Notes: generated by a model not told the origin, from the letters alone. A stretch of DNA of 64,000 bases from Cladophialophora immunda (GCF_000835495.1 NW_015622545.1:2186777-2250776), one strand, 5' to 3'; counted from the first letter of the stretch, positions 53,732 to 64,000 are shown. A program made the numbers and translations.

Positions 53732-55591
53732 ATGCGATTGCTTAACACGAAGACGCACCTCATCGAGAAGTTCGACGACCCCAGCGATGCTCCACGCTCA
53801 GGCTACGCCATATTATCCCATACGTGGATTCTCAAACCAGATAAGGAACTTGAGCTCGATGAAATACGCAGCGCCCCAACTGATGCTGCCAAAGCCAGTC
53901 TGGTTAAGGGGCATCCCAAAACCCGCGAGACGTGCAAACTCGCGCAAGCGCAGACACCGGTGCTTTCGCACGTATGGATAGACACCATCTGCATCGATCA
54001 GAACAGCAGTTCCGACAAAAGTGAGGCCATTAACGCTATGTACCGCTACTATCAGGACGCAAAGATGTGCTTCACGCACCTTTTTGACGTAGACGGCCGC
54101 GGCATGGCACTGACCGATCCCGATCCCAGAAAGCCTGATACGGATGACATGAAGGCTGTGCGAAAAGAATTCAGCGAAGCGAGATGGTTCAAGAGAGGCT
54201 GGACACTCCAAGAATTGCTCGCACCACCTCAGCTCTTCTTCTACGACAAGAACTGGAAACTCTTGGGATCTCGAAGTAGCCTATGCAATACTATCGCCGG
54301 CATAACTCGCATCGAGTTGAGAGTACTGCAAGATGCTCAACTGATGTGGGATTGTAGCATTGCTCAGCGCATGTCTTGGGCAGCTGGACGGAAGACGAGG
54401 AGACCGGAGGATAAAGCGTACTCGTTAATGGGCATATTTGGCGTGAATATGCCAATGATATATGGAGAAGGAGACCGTGCTTTCATTCGCTTGCAAGAAG
54501 AGATCATCAAGGTCTCGGATGACCACTCACTCTTTGCGTGGTCGATGTCGGGAGACCCAAATAACTCTGCGCTGTTGGCTCGCTCTCCAGACCCGTTTGA
54601 AGGCTGCACAAACATCACACGCCAACTACTTCACACGGGCAATTATCCATACTCGGTGACCAACAGAGGTATCTCGATGCAGCTGAGTTTGGCTCCCTTC
54701 ATCCCAGACGTCTTCATAGCTCCCATCAATTGCATACGGCAACCCAAGCAACCGCCATCGGGCGGACAGCGGTCAAAACCGCTTCAACTGGGGCTGTTTC
54801 TGAAAAGGGACGTGGAAGATGACAAGTATATCAGAGTTGCTGTCGACGGGAATGACTTTTACGAATTTCCGCCAGGCGAGAGCTTACGGCCAAGGCGACT
54901 CTATGGAGGAATCGGCTTTTACAATGCAGATACGTCAGTGGACAGTCGAGGAGCGGTTTCCTTACATGTCCAACGGATCCCCAACCAACCCAATGTTGCT
55001 TCACCAGGAGCCGTCTTGATCAACGGCTTCAAGATTGGCCCAAACCTATGGAAAGGTTGTCAAGATCGCCCGTGGAAATCAGTCCCTGATTCCCAGTGGG
55101 ACGCTACCACGCAGATCCTATCGTTCGCGCCGAGACATCTGCCGAGTCTAGAAGCAACCCTCAAAGTTTCGATTTTAAAGCATGGATTTGCTCGTTATCC
55201 CCGCCGGATCATGGTCTACTTCGATGAGAGTTACAATCTGATCTGTGATCTCAACACAGAAACTCTAACGTACTTTGACGCCTACAAGAAAAAGAAGGTC
55301 CAAAGTAAAGCCTTCAGTTCGGCGCGAGAGCCTCTTGATCTTGCCGGTGGGCGAACTCTGCATACCTACGGTGACTTTATGCGTCCAGAAGTTGACAGAT
55401 TTGATGGCCTAGATGCTTATTTCCCGGCGTATATCGCCCGTAAGGAGAAAGGGTATCTTCACGTTATGTTGCAGCGTGAGCTTGTATCAGGAAGTGTTCA
55501 AGCTCAAGTGTGGGCAATCGAGGTTGAAGCTGTGCAGACCTTTGAAGACAATCCGTGGGCTGAGACAGGGTTTGATTTTTTGTTATTGTAA
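53732..55591 (+). CDS. HET-domain protein (heterokaryon-incompatibility family)
   Basis: A single exon of 619 aa starting at ATG 53732. The HET domain spans about residues 24-165: YAILSHTW (25-32), VWIDTICIDQ (81-90), then SEARWFKRGWTLQELLAPP (148-166). The region after it (RPEDKAYSLMGIFGVNMPMI, IYGEGDRAFIRLQEEIIKVS, SLFAWSM) is the conserved block that follows HET in the large fungal HET group. The remaining 340 residues are beta-rich and lack NACHT, WD40 or ankyrin repeats, so this is a HET-only effector form. HET proteins trigger cell death on non-self recognition; the domain is a distant TIR relative, with WTLQE matching the TIR catalytic region. Divergent from the TPR/TIR-like gene, it may be its partner; this is inferred. 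Confidence 0.92.
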   Translation: MRLLNTKTHLIEKFDDPSDAPRSGYAILSHTWILKPDKELELDEIRSAPTDAAKASLVKGHPKTRETCKLAQAQTPVLSHVWIDTICIDQNSSSDKSEAINAMYRYYQDAKMCFTHLFDVDGRGMALTDPDPRKPDTDDMKAVRKEFSEARWFKRGWTLQELLAPPQLFFYDKNWKLLGSRSSLCNTIAGITRIELRVLQDAQLMWDCSIAQRMSWAAGRKTRRPEDKAYSLMGIFGVNMPMIYGEGDRAFIRLQEEIIKVSDDHSLFAWSMSGDPNNSALLARSPDPFEGCTNITRQLLHTGNYPYSVTNRGISMQLSLAPFIPDVFIAPINCIRQPKQPPSGGQRSKPLQLGLFLKRDVEDDKYIRVAVDGNDFYEFPPGESLRPRRLYGGIGFYNADTSVDSRGAVSLHVQRIPNQPNVASPGAVLINGFKIGPNLWKGCQDRPWKSVPDSQWDATTQILSFAPRHLPSLEATLKVSILKHGFARYPRRIMVYFDESYNLICDLNTETLTYFDAYKKKKVQSKAFSSAREPLDLAGGRTLHTYGDFMRPEVDRFDGLDAYFPAYIARKEKGYLHVMLQRELVSGSVQAQVWAIEVEAVQTFEDNPWAETGFDFLLL

Positions 55592-56065
55592 ATGCCCTTC
55601 TCGATGATGGCTACCTCTGGCTCAATGGTGAATCACTTCTCGGTACCACTTCTCGCCAGACGGTGCCACTCATTGTCGACATTTGGCTCGGTGTAGTATA
55701 CCTTGCTCGCTTGGTCAAGAGCCGCACCGACCCCGCAGGGATTTGTCCGCCATCTCCAACAGCATTACCGAAGTCCGGCTATAGACCTTGTGTCGAGTTC
55801 AGGTCAATCAATTGCTCCATGAGACAGATTGCTGCCTTCCATACAAGGAGTTGTTGATTCCCGTAAGAGACGAAAGTTCTACGCCAAGTCATAGAAGAGG
55901 TTGGTTGCTTTGGGATCGCTGCCTCTTAGTATACTTCAGGTTCTAGCAACCCTTTCGCCAATGATATCCAGGTCGACATCAACGTAATAAATACAAACCC
56001 GCGGCTTCGCATAACTCTCCGTCGGCATTCAATCGAAGAAGGGGAAATCCTGATACCCTACCAAC
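55592..56065. other. Intergenic between the HET and SDR genes
   Basis: This 474-bp gap holds no supported gene. An ATAATAAATAC stretch (55985-55995) lies about 75 bp upstream of the SDR start and may serve as a TATA-like element. Confidence 0.45.
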
Positions 56066-57293
56066 ATGTCTCACCAACGGCCCGAGCGATTCCTGCAGCG
56101 CAAGGTCGCCATCGTCACCGGCGCTGGATCTCTTAGGGACGGGATCGGCAACGGACGCGCCGCGGCGCTTCTGCTGGCCCAAGATGGCTGCTCAGTGGTG
56201 TGCGTGGACTTGAAGCACGGCCTGGCGCAGAGGACCGTCGAGATGATTGAAGCAGCGGGCGCTGGCGCCGGCGTGGCCGTGTCGGCGGACGTGACCAAGG
56301 AGGAGGAGTGCCGGAGGGTCGTGGCCCTGGCTGTGGAGAAGTATGGGCGTCTGGACATCCTGGTGAACAACGTCGGTAAGTCACGGGTGGTGTCTTCGAG
56401 GGGTCACAACATTCCGGTCCATTTCTCTGTGTTAAGCACTCTTTTTGCAGGCATCACCGGGCCCAAGGGCACCGCGACCGAAGTCGACTTGCCAGCCTTC
56501 TACAAGGCCATGGAGGTCAACGTCGGGAGCATGATCATGATGGCCAAATACGCCATTCCCGAGATGAAGAAGAACGAGGGCCAGTGCGCGGGGGCGATTG
56601 TCAACCTCGCCAGCGTGGCCGGTCTGCGCGGCGGCCATCCAGCCATATTCTATCCCACGTCCAAGGGATCCGTCGTCAACATGACCCGTGCCATGGTAGG
56701 TTGAAATCCTACCGCTGCAGCATCCACACCTGGTGAGAAGGGCTGATTGACGATCCCTTAGGCAACACACCATGGAAAAGATCGCGTCAGAGTGAACTGT
56801 GTCTGTCCAGGTGAGTTGATCTCATCGAGACTATACCAAATCGATTCCAGTCCGATTGACGCGTATGGCAACTCTAGGGATGGTCTACACTCCCATGATG
56901 TAGTAAGTCAAACCCACCCTCTACGACGAGGACTCTCTAGCCCGAAATTCTAACATGTGGAAACACACACAGCGGCGTCGAGGGTGGCATGTCCGACGCA
57001 GAGCGAAAGGCCCGCGCATCTCGCAGCATCCTCCGCACCGAGGGCAGCGGCTGGGACGTCGGCTCCGCGGTGCGTTTCCTGGCTTCGGATTGCTCTCGCT
57101 GGATCACAGGCAGGTTCCATCCCTCGCTGGGCGAAAGAAACAAGTCCATGCTGGCATAGTTCGTGACAGCGACACTGACGGCTCCCTACCAGGTGTAATG
57201 CTCCCTGTCGACGCAGGCGCCACGGCGGCTGTGGGACTGGGCATCCCGAGCCTCCACGATGCGTTTTTGGGAACGAGCGGTGCAAAGTTGTAG
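56066..57293 (+). CDS. Short-chain dehydrogenase/reductase with a C-terminal AKL peroxisomal signal
   Basis: Model: join(56066..56375, 56451..56695, 56762..56810, 56878..56902, 56973..57109, 57193..57293), 288 aa. All phases agree. A classical SDR: cofactor motif TGAGSLRDGIGNG (about 19-31, with a 3-4 residue insertion relative to TGxxxGxG), NNVG, catalytic Ser in NLASVAGLRGG, and YPTSK with catalytic Tyr and Lys. It continues VRVNCVCPGMVYTPMM, then VGSAVRFLASDCSRWITG and VMLPVDAGATA. The last intron has a GC donor (G/GCAGGT) at 57110; no GT donor keeps frame into the conserved end. The last residues are GAKL, a plausible type 1 peroxisomal signal. Substrate unknown. Six exons in 1.2 kb, including one of 25 bp, contrasts with the intronless SDR next door. 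Confidence 0.85.
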
Positions 57294-57686
57294 TCTACCG
57301 ACACTCTGTCAGCGACGGTCCCGATCTATCCTTGTGCCGTGGTCTTGGATATGCTTGATGGTGGTGTATGTAATGGGAATAGTCTGGCAACGCAGGAAGT
57401 CAAGAGCAGACAGAATACACGATAGGTCCTCGAGACGAGGGAGCCACAACACGCTGATTTCTTATTTGGCTCTTGTCCCGCTCAAGAAATCCTGTCGACA
57501 TGCAGAATCTCTAGATCTAGGACCACCTCCGCCGCGAACAAAGCTTCTACAAGATGTCTTGGCCGCGAAAGACGAGATAGGTGTCGAGAGGAGATCTCCT
57601 TCCCGGTCATGGATTCGAAGTACTGGTGATAGATACCTACACGACGCCCCCCAAAAGAGGCGGCTCTAGCTACCTGACTTGACCAT
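57294..57686. other. Intergenic, convergent 3' ends of two SDR genes
   Basis: This 393-bp gap holds no supported gene or repeat. Confidence 0.55.
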
Positions 57687-58577
57687 CTATTTCTCCGCCA
57701 TGCCGCTCTTGACACTGCCGGTGCTGGAAGTCATGCCGCCGTCAATGATCAGCTCCTGGCCGGTCATGTGGCGCGAGGCGACGTCGCTGGCGAGGAAGAG
57801 GATGGCGTTGGCGACGTCGGTGCTGGTGCCCATCTCGCCGGTCGGGACCTGGGCGTGGCGGGTGCGGACGAACTCGTCGTAGTTGCCGCCGTAGTAGTCG
57901 GCGATGCGGGCCACCAGGGGCGTGAAGATCAGGCCCGGCACCACGACGTTCATGCGCACGCCCTTGTCGGCGTAGTAGACGGCCGTGTGCTTCGTGAACA
58001 TGTGCACGCCCGCCTTGGCCGCCGCGTACGCCGCCTGGGGTTTCCCGATGTACCGCAGCCCCGCGATGCTGCCGATGTTGATGACGGCGCCGGACCGCTG
58101 GGCCTCCATGACGGGCAGCACGAAGTGGCACATCATGTAGACCGACTTCATGTTGACGTTGAACTCCTGGTCCCACACCTCCTCGGGCATCTCGACGGGC
58201 CCGCCGCGGTGCGCGCCCCCGACGTTGTTGACCAGGATGTCGATCCGGCCGTGTCGCTTCATCACGGCGCCCACAAAGGCCTCCACCGAGGCCGCCTTCG
58301 TCGCGTCGGCCACCGTCACGTCCACCACCGCGTCCGGCACGTATTTCTGGATCCGCCGCTTGGTGCGCTCCGCGGCTTCGAGGTCCAAGTCGCACCCGAA
58401 GATCTTGACGCCGGACCGCGCGAGCCCAAAGGCGGCCGCGGCGCCGTTGCCCCAGTTGTCCTCGACGGAGGGATCCCCATATTGCCCGATCCCCGTCACA
58501 ATGGCGACTTTACCTGGAAGGTCAGGGTAGCTGGGTATAGGCTCATCCTGGAACGGGGGCCTGTGAGTCGACGCCAT
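57687..58577 (-). CDS. Short-chain dehydrogenase/reductase
   Basis: A single exon of 296 aa starting at ATG 58577. SDR motifs are VAIVTGIGQYGDPSVEDNWG followed by NGAAAAF (an extended, insertion-containing glycine motif), NNVGGAHRGGP, catalytic Ser in NIGSIAGLRYIG, YAAAKAGVHMFTKH with Tyr and Lys, VVPGLIFTPL, and the C-terminal GQELIIDGG. The long insertion inside the N-terminal glycine motif is shared in style with the neighbouring SDR, which suggests related subfamilies acting on related substrates. GC is high throughout, as in the AKR gene. It lacks the peroxisomal AKL end of its neighbour. The substrate is unknown. It is convergent with the other SDR gene. Confidence 0.9.
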   Translation of the reverse strand: MASTHRPPFQDEPIPSYPDLPGKVAIVTGIGQYGDPSVEDNWGNGAAAAFGLARSGVKIFGCDLDLEAAERTKRRIQKYVPDAVVDVTVADATKAASVEAFVGAVMKRHGRIDILVNNVGGAHRGGPVEMPEEVWDQEFNVNMKSVYMMCHFVLPVMEAQRSGAVINIGSIAGLRYIGKPQAAYAAAKAGVHMFTKHTAVYYADKGVRMNVVVPGLIFTPLVARIADYYGGNYDEFVRTRHAQVPTGEMGTSTDVANAILFLASDVASRHMTGQELIIDGGMTSSTGSVKSGMAEK

Positions 58578-59397
58578 ACTGTGTCCCGTAGGTTTTTGCG
58601 GTGAGGCTGCCCAGGGGAGACTGTACCTCGTTCTTCATTTTGGAATGAACTTGGAGCCCACGGTCCTGAGGGGAAGGAGGGGAGCCGATTCGGGAAGAAT
58701 GACTTGTGTTGTGGCCTTCTGAGTGGCTCGTTGTCCGGCAAACATACTGATGCCGCGATCTCCAAATCTCTCCAAGGCATTGAATGAGTGTTGGAGTACC
58801 GAGTCATGTTCTGGGGACTCCGCGACGTCGACGTATAGCCTATCTCGGTACACCATCTTTGTATCTCGGCTCATGCGCACGCGGAGAATTTGAGGCAATT
58901 GAACTCCAGTGTAGTTACCCTCGCAAGACAGCATGTCCATCAACTGTCCTCTCAACTCTCGACCACCCCTGTAGGTGTGATGCACAGTAGCCGAGGCTGC
59001 AAGGCTGAACCAATATCCCCACGTGATGATCAGACAAGGCTGCATCCAAGGACGGGATGTGAGTGGCGACGACTCATTCTCGACAAGGGTTCAATCAGCC
59101 TGATCAACGGCCTTGGGAGTCTCTTCTATAGCGTAGGGCAGTGAATACTTGTTTGACTGACTAGACTAGACAGAAGCCCGTTCATATCCAACAAACTTGC
59201 AATTTCATACCCGTTTCTGCCTTTGGCCAGGCGGCGATGCTTCCTCCCTTTTATTCTATCGAAATCAGGCCGCGGCACATGGCATATCCGGATGTTTCGT
59301 CTCTCTTTGCGTATCATGTCTCGTTTCAAAGCCGACGAACTCGTATCGAGCCAGCATAGTAGCAACAGCTGAACTCCTGATCGACCATCCTCCCAAG
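58578..59397. other. Intergenic upstream of SDR / downstream of the M16 gene
   Basis: This 820-bp gap marks the right edge of the accessory-looking block. Frames on both strands show no protein-like pattern; the left part is SDR promoter. Confidence 0.5.
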
Positions 59398-62300
59398 TCA
59401 GTCTTCATTTCCTTCTATAATTTCGTAACCCTCGCTCCCTCCAATGTCATCCGAACCTTCGGTGTCTTCTCTGCCATCCTCATCCTCATCCCCGTCCTCT
59501 TCTTCGTCATCGTCATCGTCATCGTCTTCCTCATCCTCGCCATCAATGGGCTTCAATCCATAATCATCCTGGAAGTAATTGAGATCGCGGATTTCGGGAG
59601 AAAATCCCGCGTCTTTTAAGCCACCCGCAATGCCCTGTTGTCACATATATGGTCAGCTCATCTGGCCTGGGAAATTGTAGAGGGTCCACATCTTTTCGCG
59701 CATAGTGAGGCCGCGGACGAATTCGACCCAAGAACATGTTCAACAAAGGATTACGAAAACTCACCTCCTTCAGTCCCGGCGCACAAGTCACCACGATATC
59801 CGCCTTCTCAGGTACGAAAACATTGAATACCACTTTCTCAAGCGCATCCTTGATGTCTTGCACGCTCACTTCCCTCACCCGCTTCAACATTCTTTGCATA
59901 TGATCGTCGGGCAGACGTTGCATTATGCTGCGAATGAAACTCATCGCGGCGGCACCTGCCAGCGTTGCCTGCTCATTGGCAAACATCACCACGATAGAAC
60001 TGATTGCTCCTTCCAACATGAGCGGGTCAAAATCAACAGCTCCGGTCATGTAATCAGAAATGATCTTCCGGGATGCCTCGAATGCCTTGTATGCATCGGG
60101 CGACCGGTAGACGTCTATGTGGATAAACCCAGATTCGATGTCGAAACCCATGTTAGTTCCATAAGCTAGGCCAGTGCCCCGCACAGCCACCCAGAGTGGT
60201 CCCTCGACGGCATTCATATATGCCAATGCGACCATTATGGCCGGCAGCTGCGGGTCGTCGTAGGAAGTCGGTCCACGCGCCACGGCGAATGCAAAGGACG
60301 AGTCGATTGTGGGCATGGGCACGACGTACGCCAGTTTCCCGGGGTTCTTGCCAGCGTCGCTGAGCCTATCGATGCGGCGGCCAATAGGATTCAACTCTTT
60401 TGTCGGTTCCAACTTCTCCAGGAAGGGCTGCCAAGTGCTCACGGGCTTTTGAGTCTTTTCGAGGTCAGTAATGACCAGGATCCGATAATTTTCAAAGCGG
60501 CACAGTAAATTGCGTAGTCTTTCCAGCTGGCTCACCACTCGCTCCGGGTCAACCTTGAGCAAGTGCCTGATACGCTTCAGGTAGAGCGCCTTGACCAGTA
60601 TAGTCCTTGCGCGGGTTATCGATTTGGGGGCCAGGTGTGTCATGAAGTGAACTGTCATCATCATGTCATCCCCGCTGCGCTTCGCGTCGGGCACGTCCGC
60701 AAGAAGACGAGTATTGACAGCCCTGAGCCGCTCCACGTCGAAGATGGAGTTGTAGAGCAATTCAGTCAACCACTTGACGGCCACTCCGTACCGTTCCCTC
60801 TCCACCTGGAAACTTATCCGGATACCTTCGACGTTGCCTAGATTGTTTGCCGCATCAATTGAATAGCCTACGGTGTCCCGCTCGAGCTCGGTTACCACTT
60901 GACGGAAGTCGATAATCTCGTCGCCTCGTTTGATCGGCAAGCTCCAGAAGGCTTCCATATAGATAGCCAGAAGGGGTCGAAGGTCGTCGGGGAGAGTCTC
61001 GGTAGAGATGATCAAGTGGACGCGGGTGAAGTTGGTTGGAATGTGCTCGAAATTGATGAAGAGTGGGACATCTTTTGCATCCTCATCAATGATTTTCTGG
61101 AACCTGTTATCCCGTCGTCCTAGGTCCAACGCCCGGCCTGCTCGAGCGCCAGGGATTGTCACAAAATGGATTGAATCCGTCAAGGGCACTTTGAACTTCC
61201 CTAGCAAGTCCCTTGGGATTTCGCGGTCGTTCTCAGCCTTTGCCGCATCAAGTTTTTCTTGCATTCTCTTCAGTCCCTCCGGCCCTAACCTTGCTTTCTG
61301 CTCTTCAATTCGATTGGCCTCATCCGTCTTTAGCTTCTCTGATAACCGTGCGGAAGGAACTCCCAGGATCGACACATGAGGTGCATCTGAAATGTACTTC
61401 TTGATGTAGGCTTTCCACTGGTCTTCCGTCCAGCTTGCCAGGGCTTGGGTATAATGTTTCAATGACTTTACAATTTCCAAGGTCGACCCATCTCTCTTGC
61501 CGTAAAGATAGTCGGAGATGATGAAATCGGCAAACGCGGTGGCGGAGCCCTCGGCATTGTATTTAGTGGTTCTCACCACACGGTCGATGCAATCTTTCAT
61601 GAAATCCATATTCAGTGGCTGTTCCATGGCTTCCTTCAACACCTCAAAGAAGCGTTTCTCAACCTCTTCCAACCGCTTGGTCTCGACGCTGGACAAGGAA
61701 AACTGGATTTCGGTTCGCGGGCGGCTGTCGAGCTGATAGTAGACGCTGCTTGCCAACTGCTCCTTTTCCACAAGGACATGGTCAAGCACTGCGGCCGAAG
61801 AGCCGGCAAGATAGTTGAGGGCAACGTTGAGGGCCCCTAGTTCCAGAGCATCGGCGCAATTGGGACCCAAGAATCGGATGTCGACCTCACCGAAAGATTC
61901 GTCCTCCTCGGGAAACTCGACTCTCAACAGAGTCGTTTGATTCAATGCGGGCGCAAGTTTAGACTCGATCCAGGGTCGTTTGAAGGGAGCATCTGGACTC
62001 GGAATGTCGGGTAAGATTGATGTTTCGAATTCGTCCAGAATGGCCAGCAACTCGTCATGATTTGCTTCCCCGAAGATAGCAACACAGAGATTTTTGGGTT
62101 GATACATCTCCCGGTGGAATTCTCGAATACGGTCAGCCGTCAGGACACGGAGTTGCTCCAGCATCCCGCCTGTCTCGTAGCGATAGCCTACCCCCTCAGG
62201 ATAAAGAATCTTTTTGGATTGCAGCTCGATCAGTTCCGACGCCATGTTTTGGACGCCCTGCATCTCCGAGTACACGACGCCGGCATCATTGCCACTTCCA

Positions 62301-62932
62301 TCAACATGATGCACTTCTGTCGTGCAGCCGGCGTCTGTCAATGTTGGCAAGATTACGTGTTCCAGGTAGACGGGTAGAATCTGAGCGAAGCCTGCCCAGC
62401 CGGCGGTTTCTAGAGTGTATGCTGTGTGGTCAGTAGCTGTCCACGCATTGGTGCCAGCATAGGCACGTGTGGCGAGTTTATCCAAGAAGCCTTTGTACTT
62501 GTAGCTCTTGGAGCCCATAAAGCACAAATGCTCTAACGTATGCGGTGCCCCCGAGTCATCATGAATCTCGGTGGCGAGAACGAAGAAGCCATGCAACTTG
62601 GGGCCTTCCTGGTCCACGACGACGACTCGCATGCCAGTGCGCTCAGACTCATACTGGGTGATGGTGCAGGGGCAGTAATCTGGATCGATTCTTTGGCGTT
62701 GTCGGAAGCGGGGCTTTGCCCGGATGGAGACCATGCTAGCGAAAGAGGGGATCTTGGTAAGCGCCTGATCCAAAAGCTGTGAGATCTGCTGCTGAACTCC
62801 CCACTTCAAATTAGCAGGTTGGTCTTTGCCGTTGATCAGCTGCGAGAAGACGTGGTCGAGCGTGCTCGAAAACAGCGTCGCCAGAAAGCAAACAAGCAGG
62901 GAGGTGAGGAGGATGGCAAGCTTCGCGTGCAT
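59398..62932 (-). CDS. M16-family zinc metallopeptidase (yeast Sdd3/YOL098C-like)
   Basis: Model: complement(join(59398..59634, 59765..62932)), 1134 aa. The inverted zinc motif H-x-x-E-H is visible as PHTLEHLCFMGS, within DSGAPHTLEHL; four tandem M16 units are expected from length and from segments such as FGEVDIRFLGP and VALAYMNAVEGPLWVAVRGT. This matches the large cytosolic fungal M16C proteins like yeast YOL098C (about 1040 aa). A 130-bp intron (GTGAGT/ACAG) leads to a second exon encoding GIAGGLKDAGFSPEIRDLNY and a long Asp/Glu-rich tail that ends at 59398. The N-terminus from ATG 62932 adds a hydrophobic segment (LAILLTSLLVCFLATLF); ATG 62734 (MVSIRAKPRFRQRQRID) is the family-like alternative start. 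The function is peptide degradation, with no specific substrate known. Confidence 0.9.
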
Positions 62933-63709
62933 GGACTCCAGGTAGCCCCTAGGCACCAGATAATCTCCCAAGCAGAGTGATCAGACGGGGTGGAACAGCA
63001 TCAGGCTTCAATCCATCACCAAGGATAGTCCTTCGCTTATCATCAACTCACCAGTCGTCCGATCTGATATTTGTTTGTCTCTTCTTCCTTGGTCAATCCA
63101 CTGAGCAACGCCTCGACTGGGCAGAAAGTGCCGGAAACAAACGACAGTAAGAGAGCACAATGAAGGGTGAAGTCGATGAAGCCCGTGCAACGAATGTGGA
63201 GGGGTTTCCGGTCAAGACAGCAAGGACCTCGTGTTCGTCTAACATTCGCTTGGTTTGAGTTGGGGCTGCCTCGCTAAAGGAACCAACGGGTGAAGAGGCA
63301 AGGCAGAAAGGACTTGCTCGTGGTGATGGTGTTTCGCCAGCCGCCAGCCAAGTCAATCAATGGGTTTGGCTCGTCGGTGACTCGGTGAGTCCCACGAGGG
63401 CTGGAGGGACAGGAGGGACAAGTCCAAGACTTCACTTCTTGGCATGTGGCAGGCAGAATTGAGATCACGTGCGACTCAGCCACGCCATGCCGCTTTTATA
63501 TTCCCTTCGAGATGGGAGCGCCCTAATTGGCATGGTTGGGCATCCCTAATTTAACTTACCAAAAGTAGAACCGCCCCCAGCATACCTAGATGCCTAGTTA
63601 AGGCTAGTTAAAGGTACCCCTAAGCGCTCCCCCTAATCTAGTCAAGAGCCCCTGCAAAGGTACCTATCGGTAGCAAGCTCTAGCTAAATCAAGACGTCAC
63701 CCCATAGGT
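62933..63709. other. Intergenic with a TpA-rich tract
   Basis: This 777-bp gap has a TpA-rich stretch (63540-63690) with two CTAGTTAA copies (63594-63601 and 63604-63611). No intact element or gene was found. Confidence 0.45.
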
Positions 63710-64000
63710 TCAAGCAGCCTCGCCTCGTGCTATGAAGCCCTTCAGCTCCATCTCCTGGCCGAACATCTTCACCTTGAACGGCCGCGCGATGACCACATGC
63801 TCAAAGTTCTTGCTCATCCCGGCGGCTTCGAAGTACTTGCGCATATCCTCTTCCGTGAACCCGTGCTTGTGGATGGTTTGCAGGACTTTGGTCGCTTCCT
63901 CAGGCAGGTCCGCGCGCAATTCAGGCCTCTCTTCGGAATGAACCCTATCAAAGACCACGCACACGCCTCCTGGCCGCAACGTCTTGGATAGTCTACACAG
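63710..64000 (-). CDS. SAM-dependent methyltransferase, 5' part outside the window
   Basis: The frame is open from the stop at 63710 to the window edge (96 codons visible). It begins LCRLSKTLRPGGVCVVFDRV, the strand after the beta-4 loop of class I methyltransferases, where L-x-P-G-G is typical. It continues with a helix EDMRKYFEAAGMSKNFEHVV and the last strands VIARPFKVKMFG. This is the C-terminal third of a UbiE/Coq5-like or small-molecule methyltransferase. The N-terminal SAM-binding motif lies outside the window, so substrate and subfamily cannot be assigned. Confidence 0.72.
   Translation of the reverse strand: MCRLSKTLRPGGVCVVFDRVHSEERPELRADLPEEATKVLQTIHKHGFTEEDMRKYFEAAGMSKNFEHVVIARPFKVKMFGQEMELKGFIARGEAA

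Overview
The window is nuclear DNA of a filamentous ascomycete (Pezizomycotina). The gene set supports this: an HET-domain protein, an AreB/ASD4-type GATA factor with a C-terminal coiled coil, a DscB-type rhomboid pseudoprotease, an RTA1-family membrane protein and an Ayg1-like hydrolase. Gene structure agrees. Most introns are short (48-130 bp), with GTRNGY donors and CTAAC/CTGAC-like branch sites close to the acceptor. A Eurotiomycete-like fungus fits best, for example because of the Gta3-type GatC protein, but the genus cannot be fixed from sequence alone. I see no rRNA, tRNA, CRISPR array or intact transposon.

Layout. 1-2123: 3' part of an SPX-domain phosphate permease gene. 3008-11920: a loose group with accessory character (RTA1-like protein, divergent Zn2Cys6 regulator, Ayg1-like hydrolase, an unrecognised secreted/membrane protein, aldo-keto reductase). 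12611-18013: housekeeping (mitochondrial GatC/Gta3, alpha-SNAP Sec17, type II PI 4-kinase Lsb6). 19.8-21.5 kb: the areB-type nitrogen GATA factor behind a long GATA-rich leader. 22.3-33.0 kb: an orphan 521-aa protein, a probably peroxisomal acyl-CoA synthetase, a Na/Ca exchanger-like protein, Rgp1 and Dph1. 34.4-43.4 kb: a membrane-protein gene broken by one in-frame stop, DscB, TFIIH subunit Tfb1 and a Dal5-type MFS transporter. 45.5-47.6 kb: an unrecognised coiled-coil protein.

The most unusual stretch is 48.6-58.6 kb. It holds a PEP mutase/phosphonopyruvate hydrolase-like enzyme, a TPR protein ending in a TIR/HET-like domain, a divergently transcribed HET-domain protein, and two different short-chain dehydrogenases, one ending in a peroxisomal signal. 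The HET and TIR-like proteins share a W-[IL]-D-x-x-C-I-D-Q motif and a W-x-x-x-E motif, so the pair looks like a sensor/effector module for non-self recognition or cell death. Housekeeping resumes with a large M16 metallopeptidase (59.4-62.9 kb). The window ends inside a SAM methyltransferase gene.

Most splice models were derived by joining reading frames across consensus splice sites and checking phase. They are predictions, not transcript data.
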